The notes beneath the pieces were generated by a model that searched no databases, was not told where the DNA came from, and saw only the letters and a program-made list of their open reading frames with translations. The translations under genes and the position numbers were made by a program. This document shows positions 1 through 10,825 of a stretch of 64,000 bases of DNA, in pieces; positions within the stretch are counted from its first letter, which is position 1, and every line of letters begins with the position of its first letter. The stretch lies in the NCBI GenBank assembly GCA_027625915.1, contig JANTQA010000016.1, positions 2,237,001 through 2,301,000 on the forward strand, given 5' to 3'. The stretch is from Anaeramoeba flamelloides. Lineage: Eukaryota; Metamonada; Anaeramoebidae.

Positions 1-822
1 TAACAAAAATCTATTGATTTTCCAAATAAACAGAAAACTCAAGAAAACCTCACGGAAGTGCCTAGGTTTTCCAGAATTCAAAAGAATGGAGAAAAATTTT
101 AGATTTGACTCAATTCTTTTAAATTTTGGAAAACCTAACGGCAAATAAATGAAATTAAAAACTCCTCCCTTAAAGAACAATAAAAAAATAAATTTACTTT
201 TTTTTTAATGAAAATTTATTCATTTACGAAATTACAATATCTCAATTTTTTTAATGTTCCTTTCTATTTTCTAAGATCTCTTTTTTTTCGACTTGATCTA
301 GAAAATAATTTTTCAAAATTTCTTCAAATTTTTGTTTTTTTTTTGTGAAATTTTCTTTTTTTCTTTTCTTTTGATCCAAAAATTGAAAATTTATTTTGAT
401 AAGAATAAAGAATAGAATCTCAAACGACATAATCACTTCCAATAAAATTATAAAGTGAGTCAACATTTTTGAAAAATAGTTTATTAATTAAATCACATTT
501 TTTTTTTCTTTTAATATGTTTTGAACAAAATTACTTTTTATGATAACGAGATAAACAAATGATCGAGTCATTTTAAACAAGTTTGAACAAATTTTTTTTT
601 AGAAGGTATCTTGAAAATAATAACAGAATTTCAATAAACTTATTTTTATATATTCTATGTCTTAAAAATTTTTCTGCCAGACTTTTTTTAAAATGTTTTT
701 ATACTTTTTTATCAAAATTTGGTAAAACAAATATTTATTTAATAATTAAATATATAACCTGATTAATCTCTTTCTTTTAAAAATATCTAATAATCTAATT
801 AATAAAATAATAATAATTTTAG
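1..822. other. non-coding, probably intron of the RCC1 gene
   Basis: No convincing exon lies here. The next exon opens at 823 directly after a TTTTAG acceptor, so this stretch is probably intronic and the 5' exons of the RCC1 gene lie left of the window. It contains a hairpin repeat near its start and otherwise AT-rich low-complexity sequence. A short minus-strand reading frame at 251-466 is lysine-rich and looks spurious. Confidence 0.5.
60..143. repeat. hairpin cassette (TAGGTTTT-bordered palindrome)
   Basis: An imperfect palindrome begins CCTAGGTTTTCCAGAATTC and ends TTTTGGAAAACCTAACGGC, with stem halves built on CAAAAGAAT / ATTCTTTTAAA. The same cassette recurs near 14.1, 18.9, 27.4-28.0 and probably 49.7 kb. 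The left flank (AGAAAACTCAAGAAAACCT) is also shared with the cluster at 27.9 kb. Confidence 0.75.
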
Positions 823-2433
823 GGACAACTTGGAATTGGCTCTAAAAAAAATCAACTAACTCCAGTAAAAAATAAATTTTTATCAAAAAAGAAAATAAGA
901 GACATTTATTTAGGAACTGATTTTACTTTTGCTATTACAAATACTGGACAATTATTTTCAACTGGTGCAGTCAAAAACAATGGACAAATAAAAGAATTAA
1001 CTAATTTTAAAGAAATTCCAAATTTTAAAAGAAATAATATCTCTGATTTAACAATTGGAAATGAATTCACAATTGTATTAACTGATGAGTCTATTTTATT
1101 TGGATTTGGCACAAGAATGGAAATTTATGAAGACAGAAGTCAAATTATCCAACGAATTCCTTATAGAGTTGAACGTTCTTCAAAAATTTTAGAAATTACC
1201 GCAGGATATAATTATTCATTATATTTAAAATTAAATATGCCATCATCTTATGTTTCAATAAAAAATAGAAGTACCCAGAATTCTACTAATAATATCAACA
1301 CAAAGACAAACATGGATAATACAAAAATTAACATTAACAATAATAATCAATTTTCCCAAACAAATATAGATATAAAACAGCAACAACAGTTACAACAACA
1401 ACAGCAGCAGCAACAACAACAACAGGAACAGCAAAAACAACAATTTCAAAAAAAACCTATTCAACAAAAAAATTTAGAAAGTATAAATAATCAAAATATT
1501 TCTAATAATACAAATTATCAACCAGAAAAACAGGAAATATTATCAAACACTTTTACTAAAGAAGAATTAAGAAGACGTCAAATTGAAAAATTCAGAAAAT
1601 TGGCTATGAGTGGCAGTAATACTAATATTCAAGAAAACAATAATGAAATAAATAATTATAATCAAAATCAACAATCAAATCAAGAACAATTTAGAAATGT
1701 TAATAGATCTAACAATTTAAATCAATTACGAAATGAAAATCAATTAAGAAGCCAAAGTCAAAATAAAAATTATTCTCAAAATAATAATAATAATATTATT
1801 AATAATCAACAAAATAATACTCTTTCAAGTCGACAAAATAATGAAAATGAGAAAAAAATAACAATGGAAACATTAAATAAATATTTAACAAACGAAGAAT
1901 TTTCACAAAATATACAGCATATCGAAGAAAGAGAAAAAATCATTATTGACGGGTTAAGTGATTTAAAATCACAAATTAATGATAATCAATTTAAAATTAC
2001 AGAAATTATCCAACGGAATCATGAAAGTAATAACCAAATAAACACAATTAAGGATACTGTTGGACAATGTCATTTAAATTTCCAAGATTTTAAATTGGAT
2101 TTTAATAATAATGATAATAATTCAAATTCATTATTGAACTCATCTAACTCATCTACTCAATTGTTATTAAATGAACATATCAAAAATCTAGAGAACAAAT
2201 ATGGCGAATTAGATGAAATTATGAACGATCAGTCCTTTATTTTTGAAAACCTTGAAGATGATATTCAAAAAATAACAAAAAATATAATCGATAAAGATAC
2301 AGAAATGAAAGAAATGAAAGAACTAAATTCTATTTTTGAAAATTGTATTACAATTTTCCAAGAACAATTAAAAACTCAAGAAACTGAATTAAATAAAGTT
2401 AAAGAACTTGTAGTTAGACTGTCTAAAAAATAA
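823..2433 (+). CDS. RCC1-repeat protein with polyQ/polyN and C-terminal coiled coil (3' exon, partial)
   Basis: The exon is open from an acceptor at 821-822 and starts GQLGIG, the typical Gly-rich turn of an RCC1 propeller blade. It continues through further blade-like strands ending in 'ILEITAGYNYSLYL'. The first ATG in frame (1117) is internal to the propeller, so it is not the true start; the 5' exons lie outside the window. After the propeller come polyglutamine (about nt 1375-1450), asparagine-rich linkers and, from about nt 1860, a long charged coiled coil ending VKELVVRLSKK. There is no BTB domain, unlike the RCC1 gene at 23.8-29.1 kb. RCC1 propellers often act as protein-binding or Ran-GEF scaffolds, but nothing here identifies a catalytic role. 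The RCC1 assignment is firm; the partner and function are unknown. Confidence 0.8.
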   Translation, partial: GQLGIGSKKNQLTPVKNKFLSKKKIRDIYLGTDFTFAITNTGQLFSTGAVKNNGQIKELTNFKEIPNFKRNNISDLTIGNEFTIVLTDESILFGFGTRMEIYEDRSQIIQRIPYRVERSSKILEITAGYNYSLYLKLNMPSSYVSIKNRSTQNSTNNINTKTNMDNTKININNNNQFSQTNIDIKQQQQLQQQQQQQQQQQEQQKQQFQKKPIQQKNLESINNQNISNNTNYQPEKQEILSNTFTKEELRRRQIEKFRKLAMSGSNTNIQENNNEINNYNQNQQSNQEQFRNVNRSNNLNQLRNENQLRSQSQNKNYSQNNNNNIINNQQNNTLSSRQNNENEKKITMETLNKYLTNEEFSQNIQHIEEREKIIIDGLSDLKSQINDNQFKITEIIQRNHESNNQINTIKDTVGQCHLNFQDFKLDFNNNDNNSNSLLNSSNSSTQLLLNEHIKNLENKYGELDEIMNDQSFIFENLEDDIQKITKNIIDKDTEMKEMKELNSIFENCITIFQEQLKTQETELNKVKELVVRLSKK

Positions 2434-4026
2434 TTATTTTGTTTTTTAATTTTATATATCTAAATTCAATTAATTTTTTTTTTTTTTTACTATTTTTACC
2501 CTAACAAAATTTAAATTTTTTAATTTTTAATTTCAAAATTTAAGATAAATTATCTTTATTCTGAAATAAATTTCATCTTCCCATGATTTTTAATATTTTT
2601 GAGTCTTTAATTTGAAAATTGATTTTGATTGTTATTTAAAATGTTATTTATTATTAAGAACCAAAAGTTTTCAATTTCTTTTTTTTTTTTTTTGGCTAGT
2701 TATCAATTTAAAGTATAAAACAAATCATCAAAAAAGTTCATAAGTATTTAATTCAGAGGTATTGGATTATTTTAAAAATGAAAAAGGCTATTAATTTATC
2801 AGATATTTGAAAATATGCTATTCATATTTTGAGAATTGGAATTTTATTAGAGTTGTAATTTTTAATATGGTATTATTTTAACGTTTTTGTTAAATTGAAA
2901 ATTTTTTCGAGAGGTTTACAATTGTAAATTGATCTTATTCTTGTAAAAATAGTTATCAAAAACCACCCCATAATCAAATAGTATTTTTATCTCAATAGGA
3001 CAAAAATTATATATTTTTAAAAGTATTCTTTTAAATGTAGATTTGTTTTAATTGAAATATGAAATATTCAAAAAATATTTGACAGAATGGAAATTATAAG
3101 ATAAAAAAATATTCTTTTTTTCCATTTCAGGACGATAAACCTTAAAGTATAGTTTTTCATGTGAAAAGTAGTGATATTATATAAAATAACTCTTTAAAGA
3201 ATTTCATAATCTCAGTTAAATTTACCCAAAGTGTATTTCTTTGACAATAAATGGGAAATTTTCATAATTCAAAAATTCACGGTAATTTTACCTTTTTCTT
3301 TGATACAAACCAAATTTGATACAAATCTATAAAAACAAAAAAATCCAAAATTATTTAATTATGTTTAAACATATTTTTTTACAAGTTTGGGGTGCATTAA
3401 AATTTGATCTTGTAACTAAAAATCACTTAAAGTCATCTTTTTTTGAAAAATTTTCATTCAAAGATCTATTTAAAAAAATTGTTGATTTTTGCTTTTGATT
3501 ATTTTGAATTTCAGAAATTATCAATTTTTTTATTCAATTTCTTCAGAAAGAAAATTCTTTTTGAGAAGTGAATGTAAAATATAACTTATTAAAGAAATAT
3601 CATACAGATTGGGAACGTAGTCTTTAAATTTTGAAAAAATCTTTAGAAAAACTTTAATATTATTCTTCAAAATTATTATTTTTACACTTTAAGTAAACCA
3701 AATCTAAATTATCAACTTTGAGGAAAATGTGGATTTCAAAATAATCAATTTTAAGATTCAAATTTGAATTTAAATCTCAAAATGTCGTAAAAAATCAGAA
3801 AAAGTAAAAAAACCCAAAAAGAAAAATAATTTGAAAACAGGTAAACTTAAAGTTCTCATAAAATTACCTAAAACAAATCCCTTTAAAAACAAACATTTGT
3901 TCATTAAGCTTTCTCTTCCGCTTCTTTGTTGTAAAAAAAGATTTTATAAGGATTTTCCCTTTCATTTTTTTTCTTTTTATTCTTGTTAAAAAATAATAAG
4001 ATTCAATTTCAAACAAACATTTTCCA
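2434..4026. other. intergenic, contains one MITE
   Basis: Contains the element at 3141-3627 and otherwise AT-rich sequence. The 60-codon frame at 3316-3498 lies inside the element and is not supported. The last 120 bases before 4027 are pyrimidine-rich and presumably hold the promoter of the transporter gene; no clear motif was identified. Confidence 0.5.
3141..3627. mobile_element. MITE, 'TTAAGGACTAYGTT' family, copy 1
   Basis: The left end (CTTAAAGTATAGTTTTTCA) and right end (GGGAACGTAGTCTTTAAA) form imperfect terminal inverted repeats. Internal sequence aligns by eye with 51591-52115, including the segment after GTGAAAA..AGTGA and the right-hand TTTGAGAAGTGAA block. No transposase is encoded, so it is a non-autonomous DNA element or its remnant. 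Confidence 0.6.
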
Positions 4027-5017
4027 ATGTCGAACCTCAAAGATCAAGATAGTGATTACGAAACAAGTAATTCTAGTATTTCACAAAGCGATGATGAATT
4101 AGGTTACAACACAAATAAAGTGAGAGAAATTCGAATTGAACCAACACAAATCGAATTTCCAGAATCATATAAAATGACCCTAAAATCAATTCCAACAAAC
4201 GTTTGTGAACCAGGCCCACTTGGTTTGTTTTCTCTTGCCATTGGGTGCTGTGTCCTTATTGCAGCAGATTTCGGTTGGTCAAATTCGGGTTTATTATTAC
4301 GTGCTCCATGGTTATTTTGGATCCCTGGTATTGCACAAATGATTGCTGGTATTTTTGAAGTCTTTAGAAAAAACGTTTTTGGATCTTTTGCCTTTGTTGT
4401 ATGTTTCTCTCCATAGCTCCTTAATTTTTTTTAATTGTTGTTTATCTACTTTTTTTCTTTTGGTTTTGTTGTTTATCAACTTTTTTTCTTTTGAACAAAA
4501 CAAAATCTTTTATTTTTTTTTTTAATTTTTTCAATATCTTTTCTTTTTTTTTTTGTTCCTTTCTTAATTTTATTTTTTTCTTTTTTTTTTCTCCTTTTTT
4601 TCGAAATATTTTTATTCTTATCTTCAACAGATCTATGGTGCTCTTTGGTGCGGAATAGCATGGACCTATATGCACGTTTTGTATGCAGGTGTTGAAGACG
4701 CACATCTTGAACTTCACCATTTAGGTGTAATTTGTATTGGATATGAAATCTTTTCAGTGATCCTTTTTATAGCAAGTTTAGGATTAAACACAACCTTCCC
4801 TATCATTTTGGGATTCATTCAAGTTGCGCTTATCGCCTTAGTGTCTCATATTTTCTGGGGCACAAGTGGAGTTCCAATTGCAATTGGCTTACTTGTTGTT
4901 TGTGTGTTTAGCTATTACACAGGGTTTGCTGGATTTATTAATACAATTGCTGGCGGCAAGGTCATCTCAACAGGTGGTCCATTATTAGATTGGAAAAAGT
5001 ATGTTAAAAAAAACTAA
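4027..5017 (+). CDS. GPR1/FUN34/YaaH (SatP-type) acetate transporter-like membrane protein
   Basis: Two exons, 4027-4398 and 4631-5017, give about 252 residues. The 232-nt intron is very T-rich, with donor GTATGT and acceptor TTCAACAG. Splicing joins ...FGSFAFV to IYGALWCGIAW, which restores the family pattern; without it the first frame stops within four codons. Residues 61-67 read EPGPLGL, matching the N-terminal signature (NPAPLGL type) of the family, after a polar Ser/Asp-rich cytosolic tail. About six hydrophobic helices follow, including 'GIAQMIAGIFEVFRKN', a common helix 3 pattern. Known members move acetate/succinate or influence ammonium export at the plasma membrane. An anaerobic protist could use one for acetate release, which is inference. 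Confidence 0.88.
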
Positions 5018-5434
5018 TTCACCTCTTTTTGCTTTGTTTGTGTTTACAAGAAGAAAAAAAAGGGAACTATTTTTTTCAGTTTTTTTTTAATAGCATCTCC
5101 TTACCTCCTTTTTTCGTTTTCTTTCTTTTTTTTTTTTTTTTCTTTTGAAAAGAACAAGCGAAAACATAATGACTCTATTTTTAGAGCTTTTAAATTCAAT
5201 ACTAGTAAAGAACAACTAACCCGATCCTTAAACAAATAAATAAAACAAAAACCTTAACCCAAAACACAACATTTTTGAATTTTTCGGATAGTTTGTTCAA
5301 ATTACTTTTTGAAACCTAATCTTTTCAACATTTCTTCTTTCAAATGATCTTTCAGAAAACCTGGAATCTTTTTTGGTGACAACACTATTTTTTGCAATTG
5401 AACCAAAATGATTTTGAGAAATTATTCAAGATAA

Positions 5435-5515
5435 TAACACATGTACAAAAATGATTTCTAAATTTTTTATGATTTTTTCATTAACAGTGATACATTTTGC
5501 ACATGTCTATAACTA
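5435..5515. repeat. small dispersed inverted repeat, copy 1
   Basis: The block around CTAAATTTTTTATG ... GATTTTTTCATTAACAGTGATAC resembles 20325-20400. Its ends are short inverted repeats carrying CACATGT. Function unknown; probably MITE debris. Confidence 0.4.
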
Positions 5516-5704
5516 CTATTCATCCTAAAAAAAATCGAATTATTTTTTTAAAAGAGAATTAGAAGATATATTTTTAAGGAGATTGGTAAATATGGAAGAT
5601 CTTCAGCATTATATTGAATATCAAAAATTGTTAAATATTAACCTAATATTTATTTAAATTTTTTGAAACTTTGTCTAACTCTTAAATAAAATTGTTAAGA
5701 GCTT

Positions 5705-5930
5705 ACTATTTGTTGCAAAATAAATGGAACAAAATTTTCATTCAGCTTTCTAAAATTAGATCTATAAACCGTGTAACATTTCGAATTTTTTTTTTCATCG
5801 AAACCAGCTTAAATTATTAATTTTATTTGAGAATTTGGAACTTTGATAATTTATTTTAATTTCTTGAGATTGATTTTTTTGAAAAGTTGAATGAAAATTT
5901 TGATCTTTTTATTTTGCAGTTAACAGTAGT
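5705..5930. repeat. dispersed repeat with AATTTTCATTC ends, copy 1
   Basis: Left AAATTTTCATTC and right GAATGAAAATTTT are inverted, with a central ACCAGCTTAAATT. A second copy lies at 54785-55010. It carries no ORF and looks like a non-autonomous DNA element. Confidence 0.5.
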
Positions 5931-7111
5931 CATAAGGGTCACATGTGCAAAAAGCGATGTCTTAATATTTTGAAATAGAAAAAAATTCAATTTTAGTAAT
6001 TTTTATAAGTACTAATACTTATCAAAAACAAATTGACTTGTGTTGTAAGATCTTACTCCAAAAATCAACAATCAAAAAAGAGTACATTTTAAGAAAAAAG
6101 TACCAAAGAGCGACATTCGATTTTCAATTAGAATGGCTAAGGATTATAATTATAAAAAAACAATCTTAGTTTCGAAGTGCCGCTCTTTGGTGTTTGTTGA
6201 GAGATCTCGAAGATTTTTTTCATTTTTCAAATGAGTTGTTTTTAATCGAAACAATGTTACAAAATGCCCCCCCGCCCCCATCATCTATAGGTGATTACAA
6301 TAGAGTCATTTCACAATTGGTAACTCTGATTGTGTAAACATAATAACCAATTGCTTAATTGGAAATTTGAATTGTGTAAAAAGATTCAAATTAAGCAATT
6401 ATATAGTTTGCTTTATTTTTAACTATAAAACAATCACTCTAAAAAAACACAAAAATAACAAAAATCATAAAAAAATAAAGAATTTATGTAACTTTAATAA
6501 TATTTGTTTTTCTGTAACCAAAATTAGTAAAAAATAAGATTTTAAAAGGTCAAAAAAAAAAAAAAATAAAAATAAAAATAATTTAATTCTTGTAAATAAA
6601 AAGTAAAATAAAAAGTTTTAATTTTGTATTTCAATCTCAATATCTTCGTTTCTTGCCATATTAATTATTCTATAATGCTCGTCATAAGAAATAATTGGGT
6701 GTCTTCTTAGGGGTTGATATTCAAAGTTTTTGTTTGTTAAAGCACAACAAATATTAAACATTGGTACAAAATATTTGTGATCATATCTATAGAGTTTGTT
6801 TAGAATTTGATATTTTGATTTTAATCGTCCAAAGAAATTTTCGACTATTTGTCTGTGAGATGAGAGTTTTTTGTTAAACAATTGATCTTCTTCTGAAAGT
6901 TGCCTACCTCTTGGTTTTTTCTTACATATTACAGCAGAGGGTATTTTATGTTGTAATCCTACATACCCTCTATCACACAGAAAGCCATAACTAAAATTTG
7001 GATCATTTGTCTTCACCAATTGTTCCAATTTACTTTGCTTTGCAATCGTAATATCATGAACAGCACCCTTAATACCCGAAACTATATCAATGACTCTGCC
7101 CCGTAGAGTGA

Positions 7112-7828
7112 CAAATAAACTATTTTTCATTCAAAGGGGCCCAGTTGTAATGGTATAATACATGTGTTCAAAGGGTTTGCATCGATATTAGAAGAAAAAT
7201 TTTATTTTGGAAATTTTCAAAATTGAAATCATTTTTTCACATTTCTACACATTTTTTTTTTTTTTTTCAATTTTTTTTTTAAAAATGTCATTCATTTGCA
7301 AAAAAATTTTTTATTGCAAGATCAATAGTCACTTGGTAAAAATGTGTTATTCTAAGGTTATTGAAACTATGTAAATGATTGTTGAGAAATCATATTGATT
7401 TCCATTGCAATTCTAGTCAATCTTTGATCTTGATATTTGTCTAATAAATGTGAATAATTTTCACTTCATTTTCATTTCCTTTTTCAAATAGAGACCACAA
7501 ATACCAACAAACTTTGTTTGGGGGCTTAATTTCCAAAAGAAAAGTATGGAAAATGAAGTGAAAAATGTTTCATATTTATTATTCAAATACCAGTAGAAGT
7601 TCAAAACAAACATCCTTGTTTTTCTCAATAGGGCCCTAAGAATTTGAGTTTTTCAATTTTTAAGAAAATCTATTGATTAATTAGTTTTCTTTCAGACATG
7701 TATCAACATTTCTTTGAAGTGTATTATTCTCTTTATTTCTTATTTGTTCTTCAAAGGTCAATTATATAAAATAATTGATATTTGAAAAAAACGTTGTGCC
7801 CCTTTGACTGAAACAGAGTTTATTTGTG
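7112..7828. mobile_element. nested DNA element with TCAAAGGGGC inverted ends, copy 1
   Basis: Left ACAAATAAACTATTTTTCAT followed by TCAAAGGGGC is mirrored on the right by GCCCCTTTGACTGAAAC followed by AGTTTATTTGT, giving inverted repeats of about 30 bp. It interrupts the transposase between KHSFIV and VTLRGRVID. A second copy at 11841-12410 aligns through CAATAGTC..GGTAAAAA..GTGTTATT and the right end, but lacks the small MITE found here at 7430-7594. No ORF of its own. Confidence 0.7.
7430..7594. mobile_element. MITE, 'CTGGTATTTG' family, nested copy
   Basis: Ends resemble CTGGTATTTGAATAATAAA and its inverse, TTTATTATTCAAATACCAG, with inner CACTTCATTTTCATTTCC. It matches copies at 17445-17611, 25497-25760 and 29348-29515. 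It is absent from the paralogous host element at 11841-12410, giving a natural empty site. Confidence 0.75.
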
Positions 7829-9005
7829 CTTTTAAACAATAAAAGAATGTTTATAACTATAATATTCTTTCCAATTTCTAGAAGGTTTTTCGATCTTAAT
7901 TGTAGTTACATCGATCGCTCCTACCACATCTGGAAAATCTGGGCAGGTATGCATATTTTTTTCATAATCAAAATCTACCGGGGTTATAAATTGTTTTTCA
8001 AAAAAGGGATGAATGTGTAGTAACAATCTATGGATTAATCTACAAATCCATGATTTATCCATCCCAAATTGCTTTTCTAAAGCTTTATAAGAACAGCCAT
8101 GTGATAAATATGTGATCAGCATAAATAAATGATCTTTTTTTGTTAACAGCTTGTATCTCCTCCCTTTATACCTTGATTCGGGTATGTGGTCTTTTAATTG
8201 ATTCCATATATCATCAAACTGATCAAAGGTAAATCGACACATATTATGAAACAATATATATTTATTCAATCTTTGTAATTTTAATATAGTGATCCTATTC
8301 TCTTCTATTTCTTCCTCTTCATCCTGATTTCGAATCCTCTGCCAAATTTGTAATATCTGCTCTTCTCCCATTTCATTGAGATTCTCATACATTTGTGTGA
8401 TTTCTTCATCAAATTCCATTTTGATTTCAAAAGAAAAATTGGAATAACAAAAAAAAAAAAAAAAACACCCTATAGAAAAATAAATGAATTTAAAAAAATG
8501 ATTTTTCCTTTTAAAGACTTTTTTAATTTTTTAAAAACAATTAATTAAACAAAATTAATTTACCCTATCCTAATCACTGTTTACATAAATATTTAGGATA
8601 TTTTATGTTTACTTTAGAAAAAAAAGTTTATATATCAATTTTTCAATAATAAAAAAATAATCCAATAAATTCCAAAAATTCAAATTTAACTTTTTTTTAT
8701 TTTAACAGAAATACATTAGTAAAAATTAAATTTTAGAAAAAAAAAAGGAATTAAATCAATTTTTTGTTGAAAAAAGGAAGATTTGAGTATCTATTAAACA
8801 ATTGATAATTAATTGCACAATGATCCCTCAAATTGTTTGATTTGTACCACTCTTGAGCAAATTCTAACTATTTCGGAATTAAAAAGTATTGTGCATTAAA
8901 TTAAATATTACACAATTATAAATTTTAATTGTGCAACATTCCCAAACTTTGCACAACATAATTAGACTTTTACGCAACAGCTCTAATATATTACAAATTA
9001 GATTA

Positions 9006-9202
9006 CAGTCAGTTTCACTTTTAAGGCACAAACATTCAACGAAATTTAAGGCACAAAAAAAATCTCAAATTAAAGCACAAAATTCAAATTCTAGTAAAAA
9101 TAAATTGTAAAAATTAAAATTCCAAATTTTGTGCCTTAATTTGAGATTTTTTTGTACCTTAATTTTCGTTGAAAGTTTGTGCCTTAAAAGTGAAACTGAC
9201 TG
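9006..9202. mobile_element. palindromic MITE (CAGTCAGTTTCAC family), copy A
   Basis: Starts CAGTCAGTTTCACTTTTAAG and ends with the exact inverse, flanked by TA on both sides (9004-9005, 9203-9204). The two halves are complementary almost end to end, with the phrase AAGGCACAAA repeated inward. CAGT termini and TA duplications are typical of Tc1/mariner-derived elements. No coding capacity. Confidence 0.9.
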
Positions 9203-10031
9203 TATATAGAATTAAAGTTTTTGTATACTGAAAGTTAACAATTTGTTCTAAATTAAAGAAATTTAAATAATTGGAAATTAAAAATCAGAAAAGATTAATT
9301 TTATTTTATAATTTGAATTTTTTAGATTAAGAAATACTCGTTAAAAATTATTTTTTTAATTGAATTTTTTTTGTTGATGAGATCCTATGAAAATATTGTT
9401 TGTTATTTGAATTTTTTCAATCAAAAGAAGGATAATTTTAAAATACCCTTTTTACCGTCAAGTAACTCTTTGATTAAATAGTAAATAAACAATAATTGAC
9501 TAGATTTTTTTAAAAACTCAAAAAATGAAAATTTCCTTTGTTTTCCAGGTAAAATTTTTTTATGAACACGGTAAAAAACTTATATAAAGTTTATTAAAGT
9601 GAGTACATATATATTATACTCATTTCATTACTTGAAAATATTAGTAGATCTACTTTTTTAAAAAATAAAAACAATAGTTTTTGTATGGGTTTGTTTTGAA
9701 TTTGTTCAACCATATTTTATTTATTTTTGTTTTTGGTTGTTTTGATATTGCTTTTGAAAATAATACATTTTATAAAATAATTAGATATGTCTCTAGCTAT
9801 AAATCAGAGCTTTTGATTCTTAAATAAAAGAAATTATTAATCAAGGACAAAACATTTTTTAAAAAAATACTCAAGATTAATGGCTATAAGTATAAAATGC
9901 GAAAATTTGCAAAATGCAAAAATCTGCAAAATTTTATTAATATTATTCTAAAGATTGTAGATGAATTGAATTGGTATCTTAAATGTCAGTAGCATTTCAA
10001 TACGTTACTTCATGATAGTTGAAAAATGTTA

Positions 10032-10227
10032 CAGTCAGTTTCACTTTTAAGGCACAAACTTTCAACGAAAATTAAGGTACAAAAAAATCTCAAATTAAGG
10101 CACAAAATTTGGAATTTTTTTTTTACAATTTATTTTTACTAGAATTTGAATTTTGTGCTTTAATTTGAGATTTTTTTTGTGCCTTAAATTTAGTTGAAAG
10201 TTTGTGCCTTAAAAGTGAAACTGACTG
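10032..10227. mobile_element. palindromic MITE (CAGTCAGTTTCAC family), copy B
   Basis: Flanked by TA at 10030-10031 and 10228-10229, with the same 20-bp-plus termini as copy A. The central spacer runs in the opposite orientation to copy A. It is inserted in the left arm of the foldback element. Confidence 0.9.
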
Positions 10228-10230
10228 TAG

Positions 10231-10317
10231 GAAATGTCATAGTTATGACAACTTTTTAATTGTGTAACATTTGTGAAAATGTCATTGGTCAGAAATTGTC
10301 AAAACTATGACATTTCG
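10231..10317. repeat. TIR unit GAAATGTCATAGTTATGACA, left copy
   Basis: Short element with inverted ends GAAATGTCATAG / CTATGACATTTC and an inner GTGTAACATTTGTGAAAATG. It is repeated in inverse orientation at 10689-10825, where an additional partial unit is attached. Confidence 0.7.
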
Positions 10318-10476
10318 GAAAAATCCAGAAAATCGTAAGTAATACTCACCAATACCTTACCTTACCCTACCCAATACAAACCAGCGGTTTATCTATGTAT
10401 CAAAAACCAAAATACATTGATTCGGCCTTACGTACCTTACGTACCTTACCAACCCTGAATCTATAATATATAAATA

Positions 10477-10673
10477 CAGTCAGTTCCACTTTTAAGACAA
10501 AAACTTTCAACGAAATTTAAGGCACAAAAAAAATCTCAAATTAAGTAACAAAATTTGGAAATTTTTTTTTTACAATTTATTTTACTAGAATTTGAATTTT
10601 GTGCCTTAATTTGAGATTTTTATTGTGCCTTAAATTTCGTTGAAAGTTTGTGTCTTAAAAGTGAAACTGACTG
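10477..10673. mobile_element. palindromic MITE (CAGTCAGTTTCAC family), copy C
   Basis: TA-flanked (10475-10476, 10674-10675). The left end is slightly diverged (CAGTCAGTTCCAC) and the right end is canonical. Same orientation as copy B. Confidence 0.88.
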
Positions 10674-10688
10674 TATACTATCTAAAAA

Positions 10689-10825
10689 AAAATGTCATAG
10701 TTATGACAATTTCTGACCAATGACATTTTCACAAATGTTACACAATTAAAAAGTTGTCATAACTATGGAATTTACTAATGTTACACAATTAAAAATTGTC
10801 ATAACTATGACATTTCCTAACATTT
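10689..10825. repeat. TIR unit GAAATGTCATAGTTATGACA, right inverted copy
   Basis: Reverse-complement match to 10231-10317, extended by a second partial unit that repeats GTTACACAATTAAAAA and TTGTCATAACTATGACA. With the left copy it forms part of the foldback arms. Confidence 0.65.

Larger units (their letters stand above)
5018..6302. other. intergenic repeats between transporter gene and transposon
   Basis: Begins with the transporter 3' region (T-rich, no obvious terminator). It contains two dispersed repeats (about 5435-5515 and 5705-5930) and an inverted pair ACACATGT..CAAAAATG / CATTTTGCACATGT at 5440-5510. No gene seen. Confidence 0.5.
6618..8419 (-). pseudogene. Harbinger-type DDE transposase, split by an insertion
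   Basis: The 5' part (8419-7832, 195 codons) has an acidic N-terminus, a helix-turn-helix-like segment (YKALEKQFGMDKSWICRL) and the first catalytic Asp in VVGAID (residue 170), followed by the family's 'P...W..YYS.KHS' stretch. The 3' part (7130-6618) carries the second Asp in GAVHD (residue 26 of that piece), the LCDRGYVGLQ motif and the catalytic Glu in RQIVENFFGRLK (residue 96). This order matches the DDE_Tnp_4/IS5-like superfamily. The coding sequence is otherwise open, so the main lesion is the roughly 700-bp insertion, suggesting recent inactivation. No Myb-like second protein was found in the element, so mobility would need help in trans. Confidence 0.88.
6303..8983 (-). mobile_element. 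PIF/Harbinger-type DNA transposon, interrupted
   Basis: Contains a two-part DDE transposase on the minus strand. The proposed ends are GAGTCATTTCACAATTGG on the left and, read inward from the right, GAGCTGTTGCGTAAAAG; both are followed by several AATTGTGTAA-type motifs. The inverted-repeat match is weak and the flanking trinucleotides (ATA, TTA) do not match exactly, so the borders are approximate. A second element sits inside the transposase gene at about 7112-7828. Confidence 0.6.

Noticed and set aside
10320-10470. CCTTACC repeats as a possible CRISPR-like or telomeric array
   Set aside because: Too few and irregular units, no spacer pattern, and located in the core of a foldback element.
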